From: Methanoregula formicica SMSP | GTDB lineage: Archaea > Halobacteriota > Methanomicrobia > Methanomicrobiales > Methanospirillaceae | DNA: 64,000 nucleotides | Assembly: GCF_000327485.1 (NCBI RefSeq) | Contig: NC_019943.1 | Location: forward strand, 2,604,001 to 2,668,000 | Direction of reading: 5' to 3' | Shown here: positions 7,791-16,631 of the stretch, piece after piece | Layout of the letters: each line of letters opens with the position of its first letter | Numbering within the stretch: the first letter of the stretch is position 1 | Notes under the pieces: generated by a model | Told to the model about the DNA's origin: nothing | The model's database searches: none | The model's input: the letters and a program-made list of their open reading frames with translations, nothing else | Position numbers and translations under genes: made by a program

Positions 7791-9047
7791 TCAGGTCACC
7801 CGCTCACCAATGAAAAAGTACTTCCGGTCTTTCCTGAGCACGGCATGCCCTTCATATCCCACCGGCAGGTCCTCATTGATGACGATGCCCTGGTAGGCCG
7901 GGGAACGGGCCATGACGGAACCTTCCCGGATCGTTTCCGTGACAATGAACGGGACCTCCCGCCCAAGCCAGGGCCGGTTTACCTCTGCATAGACCTGTTC
8001 GGAACAGGACAACATGATGCGGGAGCGATTCTTTTTGACGGAATCTAGGATGTCCTTTTCCTGCGAGAGGGGCGTGAAAGGCCGTTTCGAGTACCGGGTC
8101 ACGTTCACCTTGTTTGGCCGGAGGCGGCGGATGAGGTCGATCGAGGCGGAGAAGTCCTCCTCCGTTTCCCCGGGGAACCCGGCGATCATGTCGGTCATCA
8201 CCGTGATCTCCGGGTAGCGTTTCCTGAATGCGGCGATAATCCTGCAGAAGTCCCGGACCGTATACTGCCGGCCCATCCGTTCCAGGATGGTGTCGGATCC
8301 GGACTGTACCGGAAGGTGGAGGAATCGAAAGATCCTTTCTGCGGAGAAGGCATCAATGATCGCATCGAGATCGTCCATGACCGTTGCTGGATTCATCATC
8401 CCGACACGGATGCAGTAGCTCCCCGGGGGATCGCCAATATCGTTCAGCAGGCCGGCAAGGGACAGGCCGATATCCTTTCCATAGGAACTGACATCCTGGG
8501 CCGTCAGTTGGATCTCTGCTGCACCACACGCGGCATATGCTGCCACCTGCCTGCGGACCTCGTGCAGGGGAAAACTCCGGAGCGGGCCCCGTGCCTGCCG
8601 AGTGATACAATAGGTACAGGTGCCGTTGCACCCCTGTGCAAGCTGCACAATCCCCACACTGCCGGCGGCAACCGTGCCCACCCGGCGGTACCACTCCTGT
8701 ATTGCATCCGGTGCAATGAAACCGGGATCGCAGACCGAGAGGATAGCCTCCTTCTGGACCTGAGGCATGCAGCCTGTAACAAAGAGATCCCGGTCCCGCA
8801 GCGCCGAGAGCCTGCGAAGCATCCGCCGCTCTGTCGGCCCGACCACCGTGCAGGTATTGACGATGACAACGTCGGCATCATCCACAGAATCGGCAATACT
8901 GCAGCCCCGGTGTTTCAATACCTCGGTGAGTTTGGCCGTATCCCCGAAATTATACCGGCACCCGTAGGTTTCGATACAGACCCTCCGGTTGCAGAGCCCG
9001 GGCGGAAGGTTATCATAGTCACCGGATTGTGGTTCACCAGGTGCCAT
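7791..9047 (-). CDS. tRNA t6A37 methylthiotransferase (MtaB/CDKAL1 type)
   Basis: A 418-residue radical-SAM enzyme that adds a methylthio group to N6-threonylcarbamoyladenosine 37 of ANN-decoding tRNAs. The N-terminal UPF0004 domain has three cluster cysteines (TYGCRYN, NTCTV, TGCMPQ); the radical-SAM motif is CNGTCTYC; a TRAM-like domain ends the protein. I use the ATG at 9047; a GTG 11 codons earlier (9080) is possible but would crowd the divergent nadX promoter. Archaeal and eukaryotic members form one clade, which fits this assignment. Confidence 0.9.
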   Translation of the reverse strand: MAPGEPQSGDYDNLPPGLCNRRVCIETYGCRYNFGDTAKLTEVLKHRGCSIADSVDDADVVIVNTCTVVGPTERRMLRRLSALRDRDLFVTGCMPQVQKEAILSVCDPGFIAPDAIQEWYRRVGTVAAGSVGIVQLAQGCNGTCTYCITRQARGPLRSFPLHEVRRQVAAYAACGAAEIQLTAQDVSSYGKDIGLSLAGLLNDIGDPPGSYCIRVGMMNPATVMDDLDAIIDAFSAERIFRFLHLPVQSGSDTILERMGRQYTVRDFCRIIAAFRKRYPEITVMTDMIAGFPGETEEDFSASIDLIRRLRPNKVNVTRYSKRPFTPLSQEKDILDSVKKNRSRIMLSCSEQVYAEVNRPWLGREVPFIVTETIREGSVMARSPAYQGIVINEDLPVGYEGHAVLRKDRKYFFIGERVT

Positions 9048-9110
9048 CGTTTCGCCATATGATATTTCCGGACACAACACTTAACCGATTGCACCCGTAA
9101 CCTGTTTACC

Positions 9111-9869
9111 ATGTTACGGATCGGGCTGCTCGGCTGCGGCAACATCGGGCATATCATTGCACGCCATGCAGGCCGGTTCACGATCGTGGCAGTGTTTGAC
9201 CAGGTCCCCGATCGCGCCCGGGAGATCGAGGCAATTTCCGGTGCAACAGCGTACCGGGAATTCGATTCCTTTATCCAGGCTGGCTTTGACATCGTGGTCG
9301 AAGCCGCGTCAGTCAGCGCGGTCAAACGGCATGCGCCGGACGTGCTGGCTCACGGAAAAGACATGGTGATCATGAGCGTCGGCGCCCTGACCGACCCGGG
9401 CTTCCGGAACCTGATCCGGGCAAAGGCCCGCGAGAACGGCAGAAAAGTCTACATTCCGAGCGGGGCAATCTTCGGCCTCGACAACCTCAAGATCGGGAGG
9501 ATATCGACACTCAGAAAGCTCCTGCTCCGGACAACCAAGAGCCCTGCAGCGCTGGGAATCGAGGCGCACGAACGGCGGCAGATCTTTGCCGGGAAGGCCA
9601 ACGAGTGTATTAAATCCTTCCCGAAAAACGTCAATGTGTCGGTTGCCATGAGCCTTGCTGCCGGCATGGATGCCGATGTCGAACTCTTCGTTGATCCCGC
9701 GGTGGACCAGAACGTCCACGAACTCTTCATTGAAGGAGACTTCGGCGAGACCTATGTCCGCGTCACCAACATGCCCAGCCCCGACAACCCTGCAACCAGT
9801 TACCTTGCCGCCCTCTCCGTGCTCTCGCTCCTGGAGAAGATGGACGACCCGATCGTTGTCGGAACATAA
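9111..9869 (+). CDS. nadX: L-aspartate dehydrogenase (NAD biosynthesis)
   Basis: A 252-residue enzyme that converts L-aspartate to iminoaspartate with NAD(P)+, replacing the oxidase NadB in anaerobes. The N-terminal Rossmann motif is GLLGCGNIG; the catalytic C-terminal part contains GIEAHERRQIFAGKA and the conserved Asn/His region DPAVDQNVHEL. It lies 14 bases before nadC, so the two NAD genes form an operon; nadA is not in the window. Length matches archaeal aspartate dehydrogenases. Confidence 0.93.
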   Translation: MLRIGLLGCGNIGHIIARHAGRFTIVAVFDQVPDRAREIEAISGATAYREFDSFIQAGFDIVVEAASVSAVKRHAPDVLAHGKDMVIMSVGALTDPGFRNLIRAKARENGRKVYIPSGAIFGLDNLKIGRISTLRKLLLRTTKSPAALGIEAHERRQIFAGKANECIKSFPKNVNVSVAMSLAAGMDADVELFVDPAVDQNVHELFIEGDFGETYVRVTNMPSPDNPATSYLAALSVLSLLEKMDDPIVVGT

Positions 9870-9883
9870 GGGATGAAGATGGG

Positions 9884-10732
9884 ATGGGTATGACGGTTCT
9901 CGATGAATTGCTTGATTTCCTCAAAGAAGATACCCCTGCGGGCGATGTGACGTCAGAAGCGGTTATTCCCGATATCACCTGCACGGCCGCCATCCGCGCG
10001 GAACAGGATGGCACCCTTGCCGGGATAGAAGAGGCGACACTCCTCTTCACCCACTTTGGTATCGCGGTCACGAACGGAAAACGGGATGGTGACACGGTAA
10101 GAAGGGACGAGTCCGTTCTCACCTTTTCAGGAACTGCGAAAAACATCCTCCTTGTCGAGCGGACAGCGCTCAACATCCTCGGGCGGATGAGCGGTATTGC
10201 TACCCGCACGGCAGCCATGGCGGCAATCGTGAGACGCGTGAACCCGGCATGCCGGGTGGCCGGCACCCGGAAGACCTGCCCCGGCTTCCGGAGGTTTGAC
10301 AAGAAAGCCGTGCAGATCGGCGGGGGCGATCCCCACCGGATGAACCTGAGCGACGGGATCCTGATCAAGGACAACCACCTTGCTATCGTGCCTCTCGAAA
10401 AAGCCATCCATAAGGCCCGGGCGCACTCGGCGTACAAGAAGATCGAAGTCGAGGTTGAATCGGCCGCAGATGCCGTACGGGCTGCCCGGGCCGGCGCAGA
10501 TATCATCATGCTCGACAACATGATGCCGTTGCAGGTGCAGGAGACGCTTGCATCGCTTCAGGAAAACGGGGTACGGGACCGCGTTGTCATCGAGATCTCC
10601 GGGGGAATCGATGAGGAGACGCTTCCGAACTATGCGGCCTGCGGCGTAGATGTGATCAGCATGGGTTCGCTCACCCATAGCGTGCGGAACATCTCCTTCA
10701 GCCTTGAGATCCGACCGGTCACCACTGCCTGA
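9884..10732 (+). CDS. nadC: Nicotinate-nucleotide diphosphorylase (quinolinate phosphoribosyltransferase)
   Basis: A 282-residue type II phosphoribosyltransferase that makes nicotinate mononucleotide from quinolinate and PRPP. Key stretches are RKTCPGFR, the quinolinate-binding region QIGGGDPHRMNLSD, KDNHLA and the barrel motif IEVEVES, followed by ISGGID. Two in-frame ATGs (9884 and 9890) are equally usable. It is the second gene of the nadX-nadC operon. Confidence 0.95.
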   Translation: MGMTVLDELLDFLKEDTPAGDVTSEAVIPDITCTAAIRAEQDGTLAGIEEATLLFTHFGIAVTNGKRDGDTVRRDESVLTFSGTAKNILLVERTALNILGRMSGIATRTAAMAAIVRRVNPACRVAGTRKTCPGFRRFDKKAVQIGGGDPHRMNLSDGILIKDNHLAIVPLEKAIHKARAHSAYKKIEVEVESAADAVRAARAGADIIMLDNMMPLQVQETLASLQENGVRDRVVIEISGGIDEETLPNYAACGVDVISMGSLTHSVRNISFSLEIRPVTTA

Positions 10733-10826
10733 ACCGATCTTTTCCTTTTTTATTCCCTCACCCGTGAGATTCGGGAAAGAAACCATTATCTTGGGTCATC
10801 CCAAATGGGAGGTTGTTGAGGGAACA

Positions 10827-11417
10827 ATGCAGGAGAATGAGGTGTCACCCCCATTACCGGAACCAGCAGGGCCGGCCAGTGTGGAAGACCCGGAAGTGAT
10901 CGAAGAGCGGCGGAAGCGCCGCGTCCGCGGCCTGATTGCCCTGCTGAAGGATCCCAACCTGAATTTCCGCTGGCAGGCTGCGGAGATGCTCGGGCCCGAG
11001 CGCGATCCGGAAGCTGTCGGCCCGCTCATCGAAGCCCTGAAAGACCCGTATGTCGATGTCCAGTGGCTTGCCGCAAAGTCGCTGGGCCAGATTGGGGACA
11101 AACGGGCGCTGGAGCCCCTGCTGGAGGCATCGGCATCAGATAACAAATGGTTACGGGAAGGTGCTGCGTGGGGTCTTGGGAAACTGAAAGATCCCCGGGC
11201 TGTTGACCGCCTGATCGTTCTCCTCAAGGATATGAAGACCCGTGTCCGGAAAGTGGCAGCCTGGGCGCTGGGGGCAATCGGAGACAGGCGCGTCGTGCCC
11301 AACCTGACCGAATCCTTAGGCGATCCCGATGCGACAGTCCGCGAGGCTGCGCGAAATGCGCTACTCTCTATGGGTGCCGAGCCGCAGGAGCCGGCCGGGT
11401 CCCCGTCGCCATCATAA
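10827..11417 (+). CDS. HEAT-repeat (PBS-lyase type) protein
   Basis: A 196-residue alpha-solenoid protein. After a Pro/Glu-rich N-terminus, about five repeats of 31 residues follow, each with the pattern D-x2-R-x2-A-A-x2-L-G (for example NFRWQAAEMLG, DVQWLAAKSLG, RVRKVAAWALG, TVREAARNAL). Such proteins bind partner proteins; no catalytic residue is visible. I start at the ATG at 10827, which follows GGGAGG and GAGGG; upstream in-frame codons read through the promoter region (T-rich 10738-10751). No partner is suggested by the neighbours. Confidence 0.85.
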   Translation: MQENEVSPPLPEPAGPASVEDPEVIEERRKRRVRGLIALLKDPNLNFRWQAAEMLGPERDPEAVGPLIEALKDPYVDVQWLAAKSLGQIGDKRALEPLLEASASDNKWLREGAAWGLGKLKDPRAVDRLIVLLKDMKTRVRKVAAWALGAIGDRRVVPNLTESLGDPDATVREAARNALLSMGAEPQEPAGSPSPS

Positions 11418-11458
11418 CCATCACCTCCTTACGGGACGATCCACACGCTGTTTTCCTG

Positions 11459-11830
11459 TCAGGGGTGCGTCGTAATCCGAAGATCATCGGTATTGCTGAC
11501 CACGATCTCCTTGTTCCCCCGGTACGTCTCCACGATCCCAAATGCCCGTACCGTATCGTTCCGGTGTATCACGCGCCCCTGAGCGACAGGTGCCGGAACA
11601 AAGATGGTGGTATTTGCCACGAGAAGGGTGAGATGCCCGCCATTTTCAATAAGGTTCACCCTGCTGACAGTCCCCTCGATGACAACCAGTTCGCCGTCCG
11701 GCGAGTCACCAGAGAACGGCCGGGCGAACGGCTCTTTCCCGATAAGGGTCAGGGCACTGTTTGCCGTGATGACGACAACCGCCACCCCCACAAGCAGGAG
11801 AAGGGCGATGCGTTCCTGGCGCATGAACAT
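11459..11830 (-). CDS. Membrane-anchored OB-fold-like small protein
   Basis: A 123-residue protein with one N-terminal membrane helix (residues 8-30) and a beta-rich domain (EGTVSRVNLIENGGHLTLLVANTTIFVP, in two parts) ending in NKEIVVSNTDDLRI, which resembles the OB fold of nucleic-acid-binding tRNA/helicase type. The domain would face outside the cell, so it probably does not bind nucleic acid. It is divergent from the small regulator at 11902 and shares its promoter region. Confidence 0.7.
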   Translation of the reverse strand: MFMRQERIALLLLVGVAVVVITANSALTLIGKEPFARPFSGDSPDGELVVIEGTVSRVNLIENGGHLTLLVANTTIFVPAPVAQGRVIHRNDTVRAFGIVETYRGNKEIVVSNTDDLRITTHP

Positions 11831-11845
11831 GGACTATCGTATAAA

Positions 11846-11894
11846 AATTATTGTATAAATAACCGACAAGTTGATATGTTAACAGTGTTAACAT
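11846..11894. promoter_or_regulatory. Bidirectional TATA region with a perfect 9-bp inverted repeat
   Basis: TTGTATAAATAA (11851-11862) reads as a TATA box on both strands, about 26 bases from the minus-strand ATG at 11830 and from the likely plus-strand start near 11885. A perfect inverted repeat ATGTTAACA-G-TGTTAACAT (11876-11894) covers that plus start site, seven bases before the ATG of the HTH gene. This is the geometry of a self-repressing operator. Confidence 0.6.
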
Positions 11895-11901
11895 CACTCA
11901 C

Positions 11902-12147
11902 ATGCAACCAGCAACACTACCACCATCCTCGAAGACGGTGCTCCAGATCCTGGATGCCGGCGGTTCGATGACCCACAAGGACATTGTCCAGCAGAGTCGC
12001 CTTGCACCGCGGACCGTCCGGTATGCGTTAAAGAAACTCAAGGAGCGCGGCCTCATCATCGAGAAGTTCAACTTCCGGGATGCCCGCCAGATCATCTACC
12101 AGAACAGGTCATCCTACGTGGAAAAGCCCCAGAGTGCATTTGCATGA
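11902..12147 (+). CDS. Small winged-helix transcriptional regulator
   Basis: An 81-residue single-domain regulator. Residues 10-70 form a MarR/GntR-like winged helix, with helix-turn-helix THKDIVQQSRLAPRTVRYAL and a basic wing (FNFRDARQIIY). No effector-binding domain is present. It overlaps the next regulator in an ATGA, so both are made together. The palindrome at 11876-11894 is its probable operator. Confidence 0.8.
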   Translation: MQPATLPPSSKTVLQILDAGGSMTHKDIVQQSRLAPRTVRYALKKLKERGLIIEKFNFRDARQIIYQNRSSYVEKPQSAFA

Positions 12148-12458
12148 CCAAGCACTGCTGTACCCTGATGCACTGCGACACCATGGTCAGGAACCTTTTG
12201 CCCCCCATGCGGGCCGAGATGGTCTTCCGCCTGGTGCAGAAGCAGGGACTGAGCCAGAGCGACGCGGCAAAAAAACTTGGTGTCACGAGAGCGGCAGTCT
12301 CCCAGTACATGAGCAGGAAGCGGGGTGCAGGAGAGGTCGAGATCTCCTCAGAACTTGACCTGATGATCGACCGCTGGGCTCTTGCCGTTGTTACGGGTGA
12401 GAGCGACATCAATCTCTGTGATGTATGCCAGTGTGCCAAACAGAAGACCCCGTTCTGA
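12144..12458 (+). CDS. XRE/Fis-like regulator with N- and C-terminal cysteine motifs
   Basis: A 104-residue regulator resembling archaeal COG2522 proteins. The central helix-turn-helix reads LSQSDAAKKLGVTRAAVSQY. The N-terminus has HCC and HC (residues 4-11) and the C-terminus has LCDVCQCAK, giving six cysteines that could hold zinc or an iron-sulfur cluster and make binding redox- or metal-dependent. The start is fixed by the ATGA overlap with the upstream regulator. The ligand is unknown. Confidence 0.78.
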   Translation: MTKHCCTLMHCDTMVRNLLPPMRAEMVFRLVQKQGLSQSDAAKKLGVTRAAVSQYMSRKRGAGEVEISSELDLMIDRWALAVVTGESDINLCDVCQCAKQKTPF

Positions 12459-12505
12459 CCTTTTCTCATCAAACAATTCCGGGATAGTTCTCCGGCAACT
12501 CAGGA

Positions 12506-14176
12506 TTACGTCCTCCTGCGATAGTACCCGTATCCCAGCAGGGCAGCAACAACCAGCAGCGCTATTATAAATTTTGCATAATCCGTTCCAGGACCGGGTG
12601 TCTTTACGCCCGGGTTCCAGTCCTCTTCGAACACGGACGTAAAATACTCTGCAACACCGGGATGGTCGATGATTACACCGGCCTCCCGGTTGAAATTCGG
12701 GGAGTTGCTGTTCCAGTTGACACTGCTGACCAGAACCTTTCTGCCGTCGACAATGACCCCTTTGTTGTGGATCTTCGCAAGACGGCTTATTTCCAGGTCT
12801 GCCAGCCGGGCTTCGAGCGGGAGGTGTTCGGCCGTGGCAATGCGGTTGATGATTTCTACCATCTCGTCATTGTCATTTTTTCCTTCGGTATTGTACCAAT
12901 AGGAGTCCAGAAGGACCCGCACTGTGACCCCGCGGCGTGAGGCATCGATTGCCGCAGCGAGATAAGGGTTCAACGTGAACCGGGTCTCGTTGGTGATATA
13001 GGCTTCCTCGATATCGATGCTCTTCTCTGCAGAGGCGATCAGTGCCGTCACCTGGCTGCTGGTGTCGGGCGCAAGGACAGGGCTGACGGTTGCACCGGTA
13101 AACGTCTGCGGGTGAAATACCGGTGTGTGCGTCTCCGTGGAGATGACTTCTCGCCGTCCGGGCCCGCCGGAATAAGGGACAACAGATGGGCTCCGCAAGT
13201 CCTCCTGGAAAACCGTGGCGAAATATCCTGCCATGGCAGGATCGTGCACGACAACGCCCCACCCCCGGTTGCCCGAGATCCCTTCCGGTGCAAATCCGTT
13301 GTACTTGAAATTCTCACTCACGACAAGGACCGTTGTCCGGTCGATGACAACATACTTGGCATGATCATACCGGTAGGGAGCATGTGCGGTCCCGGACGAC
13401 ACCATTGCATACACAGGGATCCCGCTCCGGTTCAGGTCCCACAGCGCTGCTTTCTCTTCTTCACCGATACCCCCGACCGGCCCTCCTTCAACGAGAACCG
13501 TTACCGTGACACCACGCGCCCGGGCGCGTGCCAGCGCATCCGCCATGGCCGGGCTCGAAAACTCGTATACATTGAGCAGGATCTCCCCGGATGCGTTGCC
13601 GATCACCGACAGGAAGGCCTCATCGGAACAATCCGGGGAGACGAACGCCGTTACGGTCACGTCAGAGAAATCTGCTGGGAGGAAGCGGGACTGCCCGAGC
13701 ATGAGCGGGCGCGGATCCCATATTCCTCTCTCAAGAAAATGCACCTGCCCTTCGCGTGCCGCAACATCACGGGGCCAGGATACCTGCTGAATGAGAGTTC
13801 CCCGGTCGTATACCATGAGCGAGTCGTTGGCATTGGCCATGCGCAGGGATTTGCTGCTGATCACGTCCGGAACCACATCCGACGAATCCTGCCACTCATA
13901 TGCCGGCAACCTCCCGTGGCTCTGGAGAAATGCAGTCCCGTTCCGTGCAATGGTCAGGGTACCAGCGATGGAACTGCCCGGGGGAAAGGAAAAACCGCTC
14001 TTTCCATCGGATACCGTGATCGCGTCCAGCGGGCCGTACCCCGAGAGAACAAGATACTCGTCGGGGTCACCTGCAAGGTAGGGATCCGGGCAGAACTCGG
14101 TGATCAGGACCGTCCCTGCTGCACCGGCTGTTGCAGGAATGACAAGAAGAACCATGAGGAGGAGGAGACAACGCAT
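12506..14176 (-). CDS. Secreted phospholipase D-family protein, membrane anchored
   Basis: A 556-residue protein. A signal peptide (residues 1-20) is followed by a lamin-tail-like beta domain (VLITEFCPDPYLAGDPDEYL), then two PLD half-sites: HAKYVVIDRTTVLVVSENF and HNKGVIVDGRKVLVSSVNWN, each an HxK(x)4D motif that together form the active site. A C-terminal helix with basic tail (IIALLVVAALLGYGYYRRRT) anchors it outside the membrane. It could cleave phosphodiesters in lipids or extracellular DNA; the substrate is unknown. ATG 14176 gives a good signal peptide; a TTG seven codons earlier is less likely. Confidence 0.87.
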   Translation of the reverse strand: MRCLLLLMVLLVIPATAGAAGTVLITEFCPDPYLAGDPDEYLVLSGYGPLDAITVSDGKSGFSFPPGSSIAGTLTIARNGTAFLQSHGRLPAYEWQDSSDVVPDVISSKSLRMANANDSLMVYDRGTLIQQVSWPRDVAAREGQVHFLERGIWDPRPLMLGQSRFLPADFSDVTVTAFVSPDCSDEAFLSVIGNASGEILLNVYEFSSPAMADALARARARGVTVTVLVEGGPVGGIGEEEKAALWDLNRSGIPVYAMVSSGTAHAPYRYDHAKYVVIDRTTVLVVSENFKYNGFAPEGISGNRGWGVVVHDPAMAGYFATVFQEDLRSPSVVPYSGGPGRREVISTETHTPVFHPQTFTGATVSPVLAPDTSSQVTALIASAEKSIDIEEAYITNETRFTLNPYLAAAIDASRRGVTVRVLLDSYWYNTEGKNDNDEMVEIINRIATAEHLPLEARLADLEISRLAKIHNKGVIVDGRKVLVSSVNWNSNSPNFNREAGVIIDHPGVAEYFTSVFEEDWNPGVKTPGPGTDYAKFIIALLVVAALLGYGYYRRRT

Positions 14177-14240
14177 AGATGAAGTGTTGCGTGTCAACTA
14201 ACTTATATTGTGTGAAATATTTTTCTTTGGGGATGGTTAG

Positions 14241-14855
14241 ATGGTGCCTACACCGAAAAGAGAGAACAGAAGACCGCTGGTCGTGAAATTCGGAGGGAGC
14301 CTGTACGACAGCGTCCCATCGCTCATTCCCGTGCTCTCTGTATCCCCGCGCCCGCTCCTCATTGTCCCGGGAGGGGGGCCCTTTGCCAATGTGGTTCGGC
14401 AGGCAGGTCTCGACGACGAAATGGCACACTGGGAGGCAATCGCTGCAATGGACCGGTATGGAGAGTACGTGGCGTCATTTGGCCTGCCCGTCACAGAACA
14501 GCCTGTCCCGCCCGAAACGCCGACGGTCTTCCTTCCGCTGCGCTGCCTGAAAGAGCGCGACCCCCTGCCTCACTCCTGGGACGTCACCTCGGATACGATT
14601 GCCGCGTGGATTGCCGCAGAGCTCGGCCTCGACCTCATCCTTCTCAAATCTGTGGATGGGATCCCTTCAGGACTCGGGGTTCTCGATCAAGTGAGCGCGG
14701 TGGTGGAGACCGATGTTGTCGACCCGCTGTTCATCCCCTTTGTAATAAAAAATAAGGTCGAGACCTTCATCCTGAACGGGAGACACCCGGATCTCCTTGC
14801 AGGATTCCTCCGCGGCGAACCGGTATGGGGGACACAGATCAGTACAACCTTTTAA
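14241..14855 (+). CDS. Amino-acid-kinase-family enzyme, probable MfnE (methanofuran biosynthesis)
   Basis: A 204-residue kinase with VVKFGGSLYDS (phosphate loop), IVPGGGPFANVVR, HSWDVTSDTIAAW and LLKSVDGIPS, the ordered motifs of the aspartate/uridylate kinase fold. In methanogens a short member of this family, MfnE, phosphorylates 5-(aminomethyl)-3-furanmethanol phosphate on the way to methanofuran, and length and motifs fit that member better than a UMP or aspartate kinase. The substrate is an inference. It is followed 44 bases later by a zinc-ribbon gene. Confidence 0.72.
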   Translation: MVPTPKRENRRPLVVKFGGSLYDSVPSLIPVLSVSPRPLLIVPGGGPFANVVRQAGLDDEMAHWEAIAAMDRYGEYVASFGLPVTEQPVPPETPTVFLPLRCLKERDPLPHSWDVTSDTIAAWIAAELGLDLILLKSVDGIPSGLGVLDQVSAVVETDVVDPLFIPFVIKNKVETFILNGRHPDLLAGFLRGEPVWGTQISTTF

Positions 14856-14899
14856 AGGTTCCAAAAGAGATACTATAGGAATCCCTGGAGGAGCCAAAC

Positions 14900-15061
14900 A
14901 TGTCAGATAAGAAGTGTACGTCCTGCAATGCCCCGCTTGCAGATGAGGGCGCAACAGAATTCGGTTGCCCCGCGTGCGGTGTCGAGATCAGCCGGTGCTA
15001 CCGGTGCCGGGAGCAGAGCATCCCCTATACCTGCCCCAAGTGCGGATTCGGGGGACCGTAA
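14900..15061 (+). CDS. Small double zinc-ribbon protein
   Basis: A 53-residue protein with four CxxC pairs (CTSC, CPAC, CYRC, CPKC) that form two zinc ribbons, as in archaeal zinc-finger proteins of the HVO_2753 type. It lies three bases before the aEF1-beta gene, a pairing common in euryarchaea, which hints at a translation-linked role. Start ATG follows GGAGGAGCC. Its biochemical activity is unknown. Confidence 0.88.
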   Translation: MSDKKCTSCNAPLADEGATEFGCPACGVEISRCYRCREQSIPYTCPKCGFGGP

Positions 15062-15064
15062 GTC

Positions 15065-15322
15065 ATGGGCAGTGTCGCAGTCATCATGCGGGTCATGCCC
15101 GAGTCACCTGAGGTCAACCTCGATGAGCTCAAGAAAGCGCTGAAGGAGAAGCTCCCCGGCATCCAGGATGTCAAGGAAGAGCCCATCGGTTTTGGCTTGA
15201 AGGCCATCAAGTTCGCCGCCATTGTCAACGATGCCGGTGGCGAGACAGACATGCTCGAAAAGACGATCGGTGCTATTCCCGGCGTCGAACGGGCAGAGAT
15301 TATCGAAGTAACCCTGACATAA
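15065..15322 (+). CDS. ef1b: Translation elongation factor 1-beta (aEF1B)
   Basis: An 85-residue nucleotide-exchange factor that recharges aEF1A with GTP during elongation. It has the compact alpha-beta fold of archaeal EF1-beta: VAVIMRVMPESPEVNLDEL at the start, KEEPIGFGLKAIKF in the middle and a C-terminal strand IIEVTL. Length is normal. It is co-transcribed with the zinc-ribbon gene upstream. Confidence 0.93.
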   Translation: MGSVAVIMRVMPESPEVNLDELKKALKEKLPGIQDVKEEPIGFGLKAIKFAAIVNDAGGETDMLEKTIGAIPGVERAEIIEVTLT

Positions 15323-15350
15323 CACGTCAGCCGGGTTTCTTTTTTTCGTT

Positions 15351-16307
15351 TTATTGCCGTTCCTGTTCCAGCGTTTTAATAACTGAATCGGTACTTGCGC
15401 GGATCTTTTCCACGGAATCGCGGAACGCGATCACTTCCGATTCGTCAAGCCGGATGGTGATGGGAAACACGCCCTGACGGTTGACACGGGCAGGCACCCC
15501 GATACAGATGTTGCCGATGCAGTGGACTTCCCTGTGGATGAAGGCAGAGACAGTGAGGATCCTGTTCTCGTCAAGCAGGATTGTCCGCACGAGGGTTGCG
15601 ATCGCTTCTCCCGGGCCGTAAACGGTTGAACCCTTGTTCTGGATAATGCGGTGACCGCTGCATTTCACGGATTCGATGAAATCCTTGACCGGTAAGTGCG
15701 AGAACTCCGGCAGGTTCGAGATCTTGATACCGCCGATGGTGGTCGCAGACCAGAGGGGGACAAGGCTGTCGCCGTGCTCGCCGATGATACGGGTATGCAC
15801 CTCGCTGACATGGACATGGAAGTAAGATGCAATCAGGGCCTTCAAACGCATCGAGTCAAGGTGGGTGCCAAGGCCGAAGACCTGGTGGGGCTTTAACATC
15901 GAAAACCGCAGGGCAACGCTGGTCATCACGTCGACCGGGTTGGTAACCACAAAGAGCTTGGTGTCCGGGGCGACCTTGCCGATGGTTTCTGCTATCGGTG
16001 CCACGATCCGTGCATTTTCCAGCGCCAGGTCGAGCCGGTCCTGCCCCGCTTTCCGGGGAACGCCGGCAAGGATAACGACAATATCCGAACCGGCAGCATC
16101 GTGCAAGTCGGTTGTCCAAGTGACACGGATGTCCGTGCCCCGTGCAGCGAACGAGTCCATCAGGTCCTGGGTTATTCCCATTAAGAGGGCTTCGCGCCCG
16201 GGCCTGCCATGGAGCAGGATCTCGTCGATGTGCGGGATCGATGAGATGGCATGTGCTGCAAACATCCCGACATTGCCTGTTGCGCCGACAATGGTCACCT
16301 TAACCAT
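15351..16307 (-). CDS. mdh: Malate dehydrogenase (LDH/MDH family)
   Basis: A 318-residue NAD(P)-dependent enzyme for malate-oxaloacetate exchange. The Rossmann motif is VGATGNVG; strand 2 ends in HGRPGRE instead of the acidic residue that favours NAD, as in methanogen enzymes able to use NADP. Catalytic residues appear as DRLDLALENARI, TNPVDVMT, HLDSMRLK and GEHGDSLVPLWS with the His. The gene lies just downstream of the SRP RNA on the same strand, which may supply its transcript. Confidence 0.9.
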   Translation of the reverse strand: MVKVTIVGATGNVGMFAAHAISSIPHIDEILLHGRPGREALLMGITQDLMDSFAARGTDIRVTWTTDLHDAAGSDIVVILAGVPRKAGQDRLDLALENARIVAPIAETIGKVAPDTKLFVVTNPVDVMTSVALRFSMLKPHQVFGLGTHLDSMRLKALIASYFHVHVSEVHTRIIGEHGDSLVPLWSATTIGGIKISNLPEFSHLPVKDFIESVKCSGHRIIQNKGSTVYGPGEAIATLVRTILLDENRILTVSAFIHREVHCIGNICIGVPARVNRQGVFPITIRLDESEVIAFRDSVEKIRASTDSVIKTLEQERQ

Positions 16308-16320
16308 GATAATCGTAAGA

Positions 16321-16631
16321 GTGGGGACATGTTCTCGGTCGACTGTACGTTTCTGCGTTCACCAAAGCGTTCATCCTCCGCCCCGTTACCCCATGGGCGC
16401 CGGATGTCTGCGGTTAGTCTGCTCCCTTCCGGGCCTGAACCGGTCCCCGCAGCAACAGGTCGCCATTCCCTCCGGAATTTTGAACACTGTCCATCGACCT
16501 CATGGGACGAGGTTTCAACGTCAGAACACACAGGCTCCCGCAGGCCGTTGCAGCCTCGGTCAAACTTCGCCCCCCGCGTACCGACGGTTTCGGGTAACAA
16601 GTGACGCCGAGCCACCCGGGCTAGTCCCCAT
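16321..16631 (-). ncRNA. 7S RNA of the signal recognition particle
   Basis: Read on the minus strand, the segment TTCAGGCCCGGAAGGGAGCA (about 16443-16424) is the conserved helix 8 loop region bound by SRP54. The ends pair as archaeal helix 1: TGGGGAC at 16630-16624 with GTCCCCA at 16328-16322. The 5' domain shows GGGTGGCTCGGCGTC, bound by SRP19 and forming helices 3-4. Total length of about 310 bases is normal. CCTTTATTGG at 16659-16650 is a TATA box at the right distance. Exact ends may be off by a few bases. Confidence 0.88.
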
